A stretch of DNA of 32,604 nucleotides, taken from positions 1 through 32,604 of the forward strand of contig JACCTC010000374.1 of the NCBI GenBank assembly GCA_013812655.1, given 5' to 3'. This document shows, in pieces, positions 18,192-27,978 of the stretch. Source of the stretch: Deltaproteobacteria bacterium. Its GTDB lineage: Bacteria; Myxococcota_A; Polyangia; Haliangiales; Haliangiaceae. Position numbers and translations under genes: made by a program. The stretch's first letter is position 1, and each line of letters opens with the position of its first letter. Below the pieces are notes generated by a model. That model had not been told where the DNA came from and ran no database searches. It was given only the letters and a program-made list of their open reading frames with translations.

Positions 18192-19805
18192 TCAGAGGAC
18201 CGGCAAGATGACGCGAAAGGCAGCGCCCCCGAGATCGGAGGAGGTGATGGAGATCTCACCGCGATGCTGCTCGATGATGTTGCGGACGATCGGCAGCCCG
18301 AGGCCAGTGCCCTTGCCGTCCGGCTTGGTCGTGAAGAACGGCTCGAAGATCTTCTCGCGATCGGCCTCCGGGATCCCCGGCCCCGAGTCCGCCACCTCGA
18401 TGACGATCGTCGATGGGCCCTCGACCTGGGCACGCACGATGACGTGGCCGTCTGATCGATCGCCTGGCCGGGACTCGCGTGCCACGCTCTCCACCGCGTG
18501 CACCGCGTTCGTGATCAGGTTGATCAGCACCTGCTCGAGCTGGCCGGCGATCGCACGGATGATCGGCAGCTCGGGATCGACCTCGACGCCGAGCATGATG
18601 CCGCCACGATCGACGAGGTGCTCGCAGATCGAGACCGACTGGCGAACGACGGCGGCGACGTCGACCGGCTCGAGGTCGCGCCCGGACGGTCGAGCGTACT
18701 GCACGAGGTCGCGCGAGAACCGCAGAATCCGCTGGGCGCTCGCGCCGATCCGCCGAAGCTTCTCGACGTCCGGGGCCTCGGCGCCCTGCGACTCGAGCTT
18801 GCGTACGAGGTACTCGGCGTACACCGTGATCGAGGTCAGCGGGTTATTGAGCTCGTGGACGACGCCGGCAGCAAGCTCGCCGAGGGTCGCGAGCCGCTCG
18901 GCACGGACGATCTGCTCCTGCAGGGCCTCGATCTTCGACTGGTCCTGGCCGATCGCGACGACGGCATCGATCGGGCCGCCTGGCGCGCCGGCGCGGCCGA
19001 CGGGCGCGATGCTCCACACGGTGCGCACGGTGGATCCGGCGCGGGTCGGCAGCGCGACCGTGACTGCCGTGTGGTGCTGCCCCAGCAACGCGGCGGCGAA
19101 CGCGCTCGTCAGGTGCTGGCGCTGCTCGCTCGGGATGAAGTCGCGGACGTCGCGGCCGAGCATCTCGTCCCGCGCGAACCCGGTGAGGTCGAGCAGCGCG
19201 CGGTTGCACACGGTGATGCGCCACGAGCGATCGATGCCGAGGATCAGCGCGTTCGCGCTCTCGAGCAGCCGCGCCTGGTAGTCGCGCAGCCCGAGCGCGT
19301 CGTCCTGCAGCTTGACCGTGCGCAGCGCGACGGCGAGCTGCACGGCGAACGTGTGGATCGCCGGTTCGTCACCGGCACGCGCGTCGTTGCCCGGTGCGTA
19401 GCCGACGTCGAGCACGCCATAGATCTCGCCGGCGGCCGCGAGCGGAATCGCGAAGCCGGTGGCGATACCCGTGAACGGCGAGTCCCAGCGATCGCGAACG
19501 CGGACCCGCGCGCTGGCCGCGACCGCACTCTTGAGCCGTGCGTGTGCGAGCGCGACCTCCGAGATCACGATGTCGTCGCCGATCAGGCTCTCGCGGATGG
19601 CCGAGCCGCGGACGTAGGCGCGAGCGGGCTCGCGGGTCCGCAGGTCGACGACGCGCACGCACAGCGCGCGGTTCGGGATCAGCTGGGCAAGCACGTCGAG
19701 GGCACGCTCGACGAGCGCGGGCTCCGACGTCGCGCGGGCGAGCTCGATCGCGAGCGTCTGGCACGCGGCGAGCTGGGCGTCGGTCGTGGGTGGCGAGAAC
19801 GTCAC
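18192..19805 (-). CDS. Soluble sensor histidine kinase (GAF-PAS-HisKA-HATPase)
   Basis: 537 residues from GTG 19805. Domain order is a GAF-like domain (~10-165, 'GFAIPLAAAGEIYGVLDVGY'), a PAS domain (~178-292, 'LLESANALILGIDRSWRITVCNRAL'), a HisKA dimerisation domain with H-box 'VVHELNNPLTSI' (phospho-accepting His317), and a HATPase_c domain (~385-537). The last carries the N-box 'QVLINLITNAVHA', G1 'DSGPGI', F-box 'IFEPFFTT' and G2 'GKGTGLGLPIV'. All motifs needed for autophosphorylation are present. There is no membrane segment, so it senses a cytoplasmic signal. No response regulator gene is adjacent. The GTG start overlaps the TGA of the upstream ATPase-less kinase by 4 bp, implying coupled synthesis and probable joint function. 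Confidence 0.92.
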   Translation of the reverse strand: MTFSPPTTDAQLAACQTLAIELARATSEPALVERALDVLAQLIPNRALCVRVVDLRTREPARAYVRGSAIRESLIGDDIVISEVALAHARLKSAVAASARVRVRDRWDSPFTGIATGFAIPLAAAGEIYGVLDVGYAPGNDARAGDEPAIHTFAVQLAVALRTVKLQDDALGLRDYQARLLESANALILGIDRSWRITVCNRALLDLTGFARDEMLGRDVRDFIPSEQRQHLTSAFAAALLGQHHTAVTVALPTRAGSTVRTVWSIAPVGRAGAPGGPIDAVVAIGQDQSKIEALQEQIVRAERLATLGELAAGVVHELNNPLTSITVYAEYLVRKLESQGAEAPDVEKLRRIGASAQRILRFSRDLVQYARPSGRDLEPVDVAAVVRQSVSICEHLVDRGGIMLGVEVDPELPIIRAIAGQLEQVLINLITNAVHAVESVARESRPGDRSDGHVIVRAQVEGPSTIVIEVADSGPGIPEADREKIFEPFFTTKPDGKGTGLGLPIVRNIIEQHRGEISITSSDLGGAAFRVILPVL

Positions 19806-21901
19806 TTGTCCACCTTGGCGTCGAGCTCGACGAGCTCGGCGAGGCTCGGGTGCATCGCGCGCTCGGTGCCGGGGGTCACCGCGTGGAACTCGCCGGTCTG
19901 CTCCTGCTCGGGGCTGTCCTCGCCGACATGTAGCGGGATCGCCGGATCACTGGCCGCGGCGCGGTCGAGATCGAGCATGCGGGCGGAGCCGACGTAATCG
20001 GTGGTCTCGTACTTCGTGATCTTGCCGATCTTCTTCACGATGCCTGCCATCCGCTCGGCTTCGGAGAGGATCACGCCCACCGCGCGGAGGTGGGTTGCTT
20101 CCTTCGCGCTCTGGCGCTCGATCAGTTGCGCGTAGCCCATGATCGAAGTCAGCGGCTGGTTCAGCTCGTGCGCCGCGGCACCCGCGAGCTCGGCGACCAG
20201 CGCCTGCTTCTCGGAGAGCTGCAGCTTCTGCTGGGCGTCGAGGAGCCGCTGCTCCATGCGGATGCGTTCGCGGAGGTCGGTGAGGATGCCGACGCTCGCG
20301 ACCTCGCGCTCGTCCTCGTAGACGATCGAGGCGGTCATGCTGACGGGCACGATCTCGCCCGAGGCGATGCGCACCTCGCGCCGGGTCTGCTCGAGGCGAC
20401 CCACGCCACCATGCGAGGTCGAGCGCAGCATGCGCATGATCTGCTTCGCGCCGCCCTCCTCGTAGAGGCTTCCGACCGTCAGCTTGCCGATCACGTCGCG
20501 GGCACGATAGCCGAACAGCCGCTCGGCACCCTGGTTGAACAGGATGATCTGGCCACGCAGATCCGATGCGATGATCGCGTCGACCGTCGAGTCGATCAGC
20601 CGCTCGAGGAACTCCTTCGTCGATCGCAGCTCGTACTCGAGGCCACGCTCGGCGGTGACGTCACGGAATGCGAGGATGATCGCGCCGGTGCCGGCGAGGA
20701 CCGTCGACGTCGAGACCGAGACCCATACCGGTGCGCCGGATGTCGTCGAGAGCTGGAGGTCGAAGGCGTCGACGTTCACGCCGGCGAGCACCCGCGCGAC
20801 GGTGTCGGAGATCTGCGCGCGCTGGCCGTCGCTCGCGACCAGGTCGACGAGCTCGCTGCCGAGCAGGCCGTCGCGCGCGAAGCCGGTGATCCGTTCCGCA
20901 GCGCGGTTGACGAAGAGGATCCGGCCAGCATCGTCGAGCACGACCACGCCGTCGGCGCCGGCCTCGAAGTGTTCCTTGAGCGAGTCGATGCCGCGCAGCC
21001 GGCGCTCGGCTTCGTACCGCGCGCGAGAGATCCGGTGCGTCTGGTCACGCAGGCTCTCGAGCACGGCACCGTGACGGAGGTGGCCTGCGGTGATGCTCGC
21101 GATCAGCTTGCCGATGTCGAGGCCGCGCGGCCCGAGGTGATTGAGCCCGGGGTTGCGCTTGCGGAGCAACATCGCGCCGAGCGCACGGCCGCGCCACTGC
21201 ACCGGGAACACGGCGATCGCGCGCACGCTGCGCGACGACAGCATCTCCGAGATCGCCTGGGTCAGCGGATGAAACAGCACGTCATCGATCAGCACCGGCT
21301 TGAGCGTGCGGATGGCCTCGCCGACCTCGGGGTACTCGGCGATCGCGAGCGTGAACCGCGACAGCGGCTCGGCATCGTTCGCGGCGATCACGAACGCGTG
21401 TTCCGAGCCGTCGACGTGCGCGATCAGCGACGCGCGATCGAACCCGAGCAGCGACGCGGTGATCGTCAGCACCTGCACGAGGGCCCCGGCATCATCGCCG
21501 CCGGTCGTCAGGACCTCGTTGATCTTGGAGAGCTCGATCGCGCCGGTCGCGTCGCGGCGCGCGAGCTTGATCATGTTGCGGCAGCGCGTCGACAGCACCG
21601 CTGGCGGCACCGGCAGCCGGGTGACGTCGGTCGCGCCGGCGGAGAGCGCCTCGGCGACCGCGCTGGGCGGAATCGAGGGCACGACCGCCAGGACGGGGAC
21701 GTCCGCGAGCGCTGGCACATCGCGCACCTCGGCGGCCAGGTGCGCGGCCTCGGAACCGGTGACGATGATCAACGGGGGCAGTCCTCCGGCGGAGAAGACC
21801 TGGGTCGCGCTGGCCGCGGGCAGGCCGCTAGCTTCGAGCTGCGAGACGAGCAGTGCTCGCTCCTGCTCGCTACCTCCGAGCACGACAATCGGGACCTCCA
21901 C
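19802..21901 (-). CDS. Histidine-kinase-like protein without ATPase domain (receiver-like-GAF-PAS-PAS-HisKA)
   Basis: 699 residues from GTG 21901. An N-terminal ~115-residue Rossmann-like segment resembles a response-regulator receiver. The position of the phospho-acceptor Asp reads 'PPLIIVTGSE', with no Asp, so it is probably a pseudo-receiver. It is followed by GAF (~125-275), PAS1 (~308-420, 'GVVVLDDAGRILFVNRAAERITGF'), PAS2 (~430-550, 'DAIIASDLRGQIILFNQGAERLFGY') and HisKA (~555-635) with the H-box 'AAHELNQPLTSIMGY' (His578). After HisKA only ~60 hydrophilic residues remain. No N-, G1-, F- or G2-box follows, so it cannot bind ATP by the usual domain. Since it overlaps a complete kinase gene, it might be phosphorylated in trans or act as a hetero-dimer partner. 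No frameshifted HATPase sequence is seen: the next gene starts at its stop with its own sensor domains. Confidence 0.88.
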   Translation of the reverse strand: MEVPIVVLGGSEQERALLVSQLEASGLPAASATQVFSAGGLPPLIIVTGSEAAHLAAEVRDVPALADVPVLAVVPSIPPSAVAEALSAGATDVTRLPVPPAVLSTRCRNMIKLARRDATGAIELSKINEVLTTGGDDAGALVQVLTITASLLGFDRASLIAHVDGSEHAFVIAANDAEPLSRFTLAIAEYPEVGEAIRTLKPVLIDDVLFHPLTQAISEMLSSRSVRAIAVFPVQWRGRALGAMLLRKRNPGLNHLGPRGLDIGKLIASITAGHLRHGAVLESLRDQTHRISRARYEAERRLRGIDSLKEHFEAGADGVVVLDDAGRILFVNRAAERITGFARDGLLGSELVDLVASDGQRAQISDTVARVLAGVNVDAFDLQLSTTSGAPVWVSVSTSTVLAGTGAIILAFRDVTAERGLEYELRSTKEFLERLIDSTVDAIIASDLRGQIILFNQGAERLFGYRARDVIGKLTVGSLYEEGGAKQIMRMLRSTSHGGVGRLEQTRREVRIASGEIVPVSMTASIVYEDEREVASVGILTDLRERIRMEQRLLDAQQKLQLSEKQALVAELAGAAAHELNQPLTSIMGYAQLIERQSAKEATHLRAVGVILSEAERMAGIVKKIGKITKYETTDYVGSARMLDLDRAAASDPAIPLHVGEDSPEQEQTGEFHAVTPGTERAMHPSLAELVELDAKVDK

Positions 21902-21942
21902 GCGCGGCGACCGTACCACGCCAGGACATGATCGCTGGCCGC

Positions 21943-23577
21943 TCAGCCTCGGTCGAAGGCCGCAAGGGCGGCGGCAAACACGAGCTTCACCGGCACGCCA
22001 TGCTGCCTCGCCGCGGCCGCGCATGCCTCGTACTCGGGAGCCGCATTGACGACGGTGTCGCCGTCGGCCGCGACCTTGACCGGGATGCTCCCGTAGCGGG
22101 TTGTCACCTCGACGGTGTGGCGTGCGAGCACGGTCCGCTCGACCCGCGCGTAGCGGACGCCGATCGTCGTGGTCTCGCGCAGGATCGCCGCGATCACCGC
22201 ATCGCGTGCGGGCTCGGGCACGAGGGCTCCGAACGCGAGCGCCGGGCGGCCCTTCTTCATCGTGATCGGCGACCACCAGACGTCGAGCGCGCCTGCCGCG
22301 AACACCGCATCCGCCGCGGGGCTGCAGAGCTCGGGGCTCATGTCATCGAGGTTCGCCTCGATCTGCCAGACCGCGTCGGCAGGCGTCGCGACAGGTGCGA
22401 GCACGACGACGCGCAGCACGTTCGCGCGATCCGCGAGGTCGGCATCGCCGGCACCCCACCCGACCGCGATCGGCCGACCGACGGGTGCAGCCGTCCAGCT
22501 CGTCACCGTGCTCGCGAGGATCGCCGCGCCGGTCGGCGTGCACAGCTCGCGCGCCACGCCGCCGTCCGCGATCACACCGCCGGCATCGCGTAGCACCTCG
22601 AGCGCTGCCGGCGCCGGGATGGGCAGCACGCCATGCGCGCAGTGCAGCTCGCCATGTCCCATCGCGACGCTCGCGCAGCTCACCGACGACGGCGCGAGCC
22701 AGTCCAGCGCGGCCGCGGTGCCGACGATATCGACCACCGAGTCGATCGCGCCGACCTCGTGGAGCGCGACGTCCTCGAGGCTCGTACCGTGGAGCCTGGC
22801 CTCCGCGCGCGCGATCCGATCGAAGATGTCGAGCGCGCGGCGCTTGGTGCCGTCGCCGAGCGGAGCCTCGTCGATCCGGCGCCGGATGTCGCCGTAGTGA
22901 TAGTGCGCGTGCGGCTTGCCGGGCCCGAGATGGAGCGAGCCAGCGAACGCTGGCGAGTGGGGCCCGTGCACGTGGTCGTGCTTGGTCTCCGGGTCCTGGT
23001 GTGCGCGCGTGACCGTGCGCTCGCCGGCCGGGTCGTGCTCTGCATGCTCGTGCTCGTGATCGTGGGCAGGTGCCGACGGTGGCCGACCGTGTACCCGCAG
23101 GCGCGGACGGGCATGGGGATGCGCGCGGTGATCGTGCTCGGCGCTGCGTTCGACGAGCGCCTCGAGATCCTCGATGCGCAACGACATCGTGCGCTCGTTA
23201 TCGGGGCGCGGCGCTTGCCCCATCTCGGTGGTCTCCGATGCGTCCGAGGCGTCGTCGAAGATCGGCTGGACGCCGGGCAGCCGTGGCGGCAGTGGCGGCG
23301 GGACCGATGCCGGCGCGGCCGTGTGCGGCGGGTGCTCGTGACGGCCGACCCCCGGCAGCTCGCCTGTCGTGTCGACCTTGAGATCGACGCTCGCGATCCC
23401 GTGCTTCATCACGCGGGTGATCTGCAGCCGGTGCCGGCCGGCGCCGATCGCATCGAGCGCCGCGCCGATCACGTCGACCGGCACGCCGAGATCGATCAGC
23501 GCGCCGAGCATCATGTCGCCGGCAGCACCGCTCGCGCAGTCGACATGGAGATGGAGCCCGCGGACGTTGGTGGTCAT
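21943..23577 (-). CDS. larC: LarC-type nickel chelatase for the nickel-pincer cofactor, with long His-rich insert
   Basis: 544 residues. The N-terminus 'HLHVDCASGAAGDMMLGALIDLGVP' and the later 'VALHEVGAIDSVVDIVGTAAALDWL', 'ANLDDMSPE' and 'PITMKKGRP' blocks are hallmark LarC sequences. LarC inserts nickel into the pyridinium-3,5-bisthiocarboxylate mononucleotide made by LarB and LarE. It is normally about 400 residues with a short His-rich linker. Here the region between about residues 72 and 228 is expanded to ~150 residues with a Pro-rich first half and a His/Asp/Glu-rich second half ('AHDHEHEHAEHD', 'KHDHVHGPH', 'KPHAHYHY'). Both LarC1 and LarC2 parts are in one frame, unlike lactobacilli, where they are joined by frameshifting. 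The ATG overlaps the larB stop (ATGA). Confidence 0.92.
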   Translation of the reverse strand: MTTNVRGLHLHVDCASGAAGDMMLGALIDLGVPVDVIGAALDAIGAGRHRLQITRVMKHGIASVDLKVDTTGELPGVGRHEHPPHTAAPASVPPPLPPRLPGVQPIFDDASDASETTEMGQAPRPDNERTMSLRIEDLEALVERSAEHDHRAHPHARPRLRVHGRPPSAPAHDHEHEHAEHDPAGERTVTRAHQDPETKHDHVHGPHSPAFAGSLHLGPGKPHAHYHYGDIRRRIDEAPLGDGTKRRALDIFDRIARAEARLHGTSLEDVALHEVGAIDSVVDIVGTAAALDWLAPSSVSCASVAMGHGELHCAHGVLPIPAPAALEVLRDAGGVIADGGVARELCTPTGAAILASTVTSWTAAPVGRPIAVGWGAGDADLADRANVLRVVVLAPVATPADAVWQIEANLDDMSPELCSPAADAVFAAGALDVWWSPITMKKGRPALAFGALVPEPARDAVIAAILRETTTIGVRYARVERTVLARHTVEVTTRYGSIPVKVAADGDTVVNAAPEYEACAAAARQHGVPVKLVFAAALAAFDRG

Positions 23578-24398
23578 GGGAGGCTCCTGGCAGGCGGCGA
23601 TGCCGACGCTGAAGATGATCCGGCGAGTCGCGCGATCCGGACCGCGGCGACCGCGGCGCCGACGCCATTATCGATGTTGACGACGGTGATGCCGGGCGCA
23701 CATGACGTCAGCATCGCGCCGAGCGCCACCAGCCCGTCGACCGAGACGCCGTAGCCGACACTGGTCGGGATCGCGATCAGCGGGCGATCGATGAGCCCAC
23801 CGAGCACCGACGGCAGTGCCGCCTCCATGCCGGCGACCGCGATCACCACGGTGCCGCGACGAATGTCGTCGAGCCGCGCGAGCAGGCGATGCAGACCCGC
23901 CACGCCGACGTCACTGATCCGGGTGACAGCCGCACCGAGGAACTCGGCGACCAGCGCGGCCTCCTCGGCAACCGGCAGATCGCTCGTGCCCGCGCAGACG
24001 ACGCTGATCGGTGCCGCGTGCGGGCGACCTGCGGGCGTGCCCAGCACGAGCACACGCGCGAGGTCATGAACCGATACCGCGGGAACCAGCGCGCGGACCG
24101 CGGCGGCCTTTTCGGGATCGACGCGCGTCGCGAGCGCGCAGCCGGCTCGCCGCGAGATCTCGGTCATCGCCGCGGCGATCTGCTCGGCGGTCTTGCTGGC
24201 GCCGTACACGATCTCGGGAATCCCGGTGCGCAGCTCGCGATGGTGATCGATCAGCGTCGAGCCGACGGCGTGTGCGACCTCGGCGTACGGCAGACCACCG
24301 ATGTCACGCGCGGCTGCTTCGGGGCTGAGCGTGCCCGCGCGCACCGCGGCGAGCACGTCGAGCAGCTGCTGGCGATCCACGTCCGGTTCGTACCACAC
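23574..24398 (-). CDS. larB: LarB-type pyridinium-3,5-biscarboxylic acid mononucleotide synthase
   Basis: 274 residues from GTG 24398, or 268 from GTG 24380, which would begin 'VDRQQLLDVLAAVRAGTLSPEAA' and fits the family start better. LarB carboxylates nicotinic acid adenine dinucleotide and cleaves it, the first step of the nickel-pincer nucleotide pathway. It belongs to the AIR carboxylase (PurE-like) fold. Supporting sequence: 'DHHRELRTGIPEIVYGASKTAEQI', 'VVCAGTSDLPVAEEAALVAEFLGAAVTRISDVGVAGLHRLL', 'VIAVAGMEAALPSVLGGLID' and 'PTSVGYGVS..GLVALGAMLTSCAPGITVVNIDNGVGAA', all typical. The C-terminus overlaps larC by 4 bp, and the pair is probably co-transcribed. larE and larA are not in the window. 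A GGAGG stretch sits almost on the 24398 GTG, so the true start is uncertain. Confidence 0.93.
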   Translation of the reverse strand: MWYEPDVDRQQLLDVLAAVRAGTLSPEAAARDIGGLPYAEVAHAVGSTLIDHHRELRTGIPEIVYGASKTAEQIAAAMTEISRRAGCALATRVDPEKAAAVRALVPAVSVHDLARVLVLGTPAGRPHAAPISVVCAGTSDLPVAEEAALVAEFLGAAVTRISDVGVAGLHRLLARLDDIRRGTVVIAVAGMEAALPSVLGGLIDRPLIAIPTSVGYGVSVDGLVALGAMLTSCAPGITVVNIDNGVGAAVAAVRIARLAGSSSASASPPARSLP

Positions 24399-24652
24399 CT
24401 CCTCGGCTTCGCCGCGAGGTCCGCCCGTCGTGGCTCGCTGATGATCGGCTCGACGACTTCGTCATCCGGCATGGCGGCACACCGCCGCCGGCCTGACTAC
24501 ATCCCGCCCGACCGCTGCAGCGAACGTGAGACCGGGCGGATCGCGACACGTACCGCGTGAACCGACGGTCACGGCAGGTACGCTGGAGGTACCGCGCGTC
24601 GGGGACCCGCGCTGGTACACGGGCTGCTACTGGTGCCCTCGGGGGGATGACC
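24399..24652. other. Intergenic region between divergent larB and lipoprotein genes
   Basis: About 250 bp, the longest gene-free stretch in the window. It must hold the promoters of larB (minus) and of the plus-strand lipoprotein gene, but I see no convincing -35/-10 pair, sigma-54 site, riboswitch fold or repeat. A GGTAC...GGTACC near-repeat around 24575-24590 is the only visible symmetry. A run of six G just before 24647 can serve as the lipoprotein Shine-Dalgarno. Confidence 0.5.
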
Positions 24653-25372
24653 ATGTTCGAGCGTACGTGCCTTGCGTTGACGATCGCGCACCTCGCCGCC
24701 TGTGGCGGAATCGGGGGCAGCACCGACATCGAACCGACGCTGCGGTTCGCCGACCTCGACGACACCGAGATCAGCCGGCTCATCAACGCGGCATCCGGCA
24801 GCGAGGGCTTCCAGGCCCAGGGTCAGCTCGGCGCGTTCGAGGATCCGATCGATCCCGACCCGTGTCCGGCGATCGCGATCGCCGGCAACACGGTCACGAT
24901 CACCGGCGGCTGCACGACGCTCGACGAGATCACGATCGAGGGCTCCGCGAAGCTCACGAACCCGACGAACTGGGGCGATCTCGAGTACGACTTCGGCGAC
25001 GACAGCATCTACGAGCTCTCGCAGTTCGCCTACGTCCAGCAGGGCACGCGGCGCTCGTACGATGGCGTGTTTCGCATCGGCTCGGGCTATGGCGAGCTCG
25101 ACATGGACCTCACCGTCGATAGCTTCGGCGGCGTCGTGCGCTCCGACATCTTCATGGACTGCGGCGGTAGCAGCTGCACCGTCGGCAACAGCGGCGTCGA
25201 GCTTGTCGGCGCCGGTGGCGCGCGGGTCAGCGGCAAGATCGTCGCCACCCAGGGCGGAGCAAGCGGCTCGTACACGCTCGAAGGCGTCGACACCGTGAAG
25301 GTGACGATCAACGAGAGCTGCGTGTCGTGGAAGCTCGAGGGGACCGACCGCGGCTCGTCGCCCTGCCGCTGA
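24653..25372 (+). CDS. Predicted lipoprotein, function unknown
   Basis: 239 residues from ATG 24653, preferred over ATG 24647 because the GGGGGG run then sits 6 nt upstream. The signal peptide 'MFERTCLALTIAHLAAC' ends in a lipobox (LAAC). The mature part begins 'GGIGGSTDIEPTLRFADL' and is beta-rich with repeated Gly/Asp/Thr strands ('GNTVTITGGCTTLDEITIEGSAKL', 'SGYGELDMDLTVDSFGG'), suggesting a beta-solenoid or beta-barrel-like fold. It has several cysteines (e.g. 'PDPCPA', 'GGC', 'MDCGGSSC', 'ESC', 'SPC') that could form disulfides outside the cytoplasm. No recognised family. It is single, divergent from larB, and its stop abuts the stop of the convergent CorC-type gene without a gap. Confidence 0.8.
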   Translation: MFERTCLALTIAHLAACGGIGGSTDIEPTLRFADLDDTEISRLINAASGSEGFQAQGQLGAFEDPIDPDPCPAIAIAGNTVTITGGCTTLDEITIEGSAKLTNPTNWGDLEYDFGDDSIYELSQFAYVQQGTRRSYDGVFRIGSGYGELDMDLTVDSFGGVVRSDIFMDCGGSSCTVGNSGVELVGAGGARVSGKIVATQGGASGSYTLEGVDTVKVTINESCVSWKLEGTDRGSSPCR

Positions 25373-26616
<1,244 letters not shown>

Positions 26617-26620
<4 letters not shown>

Positions 26621-27978
26621 GAGCGCTTGATCTCCCGGCCCTGGTCGGTGAGCTCGCTGACGTCGACCGCGGGCGGCGTGACCTCGTCGACGACGTGGAT
26701 CGGACGTAGCCCGACCGGCGTATCGCGCCGGATCACTGGCGATTCGGCCGCATCGAGTGCGGGCTCGGTACCGGTATCGACCGTCGGTTCGATGCGGTCG
26801 AACGGCACCGAGGTCTCGTCGGGACGCAGGATCGAGCCGGTGCTGTCGCGTTCGACCTGCGGTCCGTGATGGGGTTCGTCCTGGCCGAGGGTCTCGGAGG
26901 GCACGCGCGAGCCGGCGATGGGCGTGCGGGCCCGCACGCGGCCCGGGATCGAGCTCTGCAGCTCCGCACGCTCGTCGCGGAGGACGCCGAAGATCTGCGA
27001 CAGCAAGTCATCCATGGTGACGAGTCCGAGCACCTTGCCGTACTCGCTGACCACGATCGCCATGTGGACCTTCTTCTGCTTGAAGGTCAGGAACAGCCGC
27101 TTGACCGGCGTCGTGCGCGGGACGAACAGGGGCTCGTGGAGAAGCTCGCCGAGCGGGCGACCGAGCGGCTGGCCCGCCGCGGTGCGTACGAGGTCCTTCG
27201 AGTTGAGGATGCCGCGGACGTTGTCGAGCGACTTCTGATAGATCGGCACGCGCGAGAACCCGCGGGCCGCGATCTCCTTGACGAGCCGTTGCGTCGACAG
27301 TTCGTACGACAACGCGAAGATCCGCTCGCGCGGCGTCATCACCTGGCCCACGTTCTTGTCGTTGAACTCGAACACGCGATGGATCAGCCGGCGCTCGCGC
27401 GCATCGACCTGGCCCTGCGCCGAGCCGGCATCGAGCAGGTTGCGGAATTCCTCCTCGGAGAGATCGCGCGCGGGCCGGGTGCGGACGTGCTCGCCGAGCG
27501 GCCGCAGCATGATCTCGCTGACGAGCTGGATGACCATGCGGACCGGGGTGACCAGGAACGCGAACAGCGCGAGCGGCGCGGCGCAGACCCGCGACCATGC
27601 GAGCGGGGCCTTGGCTGCGAGCGGCTTCGACGTGACCTCGGCGATCAGCACGATCAGCGGTAACGACACGCCGAGCGCGATCGCGCCCAGCCCCCAGGAT
27701 GACTCGACGGGACGGATCCGGATCACGACGGCGAGCGCGATCACGGCGAGCACCGAGTTGAACGCCTGGTTGCCGATCAGCACCGTCGCGATCAGCCGCC
27801 GTGGCCGCTCGAGCATCCCCAGGATCCGCCGATCCGCGGACCGCTCGGATCGCCCGAGCTGCTCGCGATCGACGCGGCGTAGCGAGAACAGCGCGACCTC
27901 CGTCCCCGAGCAGAACGCCGAGATCAGGACGCACACGGCGGCGAGCGGCACCGCGACCGAGAGCTCGGACAGCGTCAT
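26617..27978 (-). CDS. CNNM/CorC-type membrane protein paralogue lacking the CorC_HlyC domain, with long acidic tail
   Basis: 453 residues from ATG 27978. DUF21/CNNM membrane domain (~1-190: 'LISAFCSGTEVALFSLRRVDREQL', 'LIVLIAEVTSKPLAAKAP'), linker 'DARERRLIHRVFEFNDKNVGQVMTPRERI', and a CBS pair (~205-335, ending 'HMAIVVSEYGKVLGLVTMDDLLSQIFG'). Where the paralogue next door has a CorC_HlyC domain, this protein instead has ~115 residues rich in Pro, Asp, Glu, Thr and Arg without predicted order. The two paralogues may form a hetero-oligomer; CNNM-family proteins are dimers. ATGA overlap with the upstream histidine kinase and GTGA overlap with the downstream paralogue suggest one operon. Substrate ion unknown. 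Confidence 0.9.

Noticed and set aside
24251..24472. Frame 'MPDDEVVEPIISEP...' starting upstream of larB on the minus strand.
   Set aside because: It reads in another frame through the start of larB and loses protein-like character once inside it.
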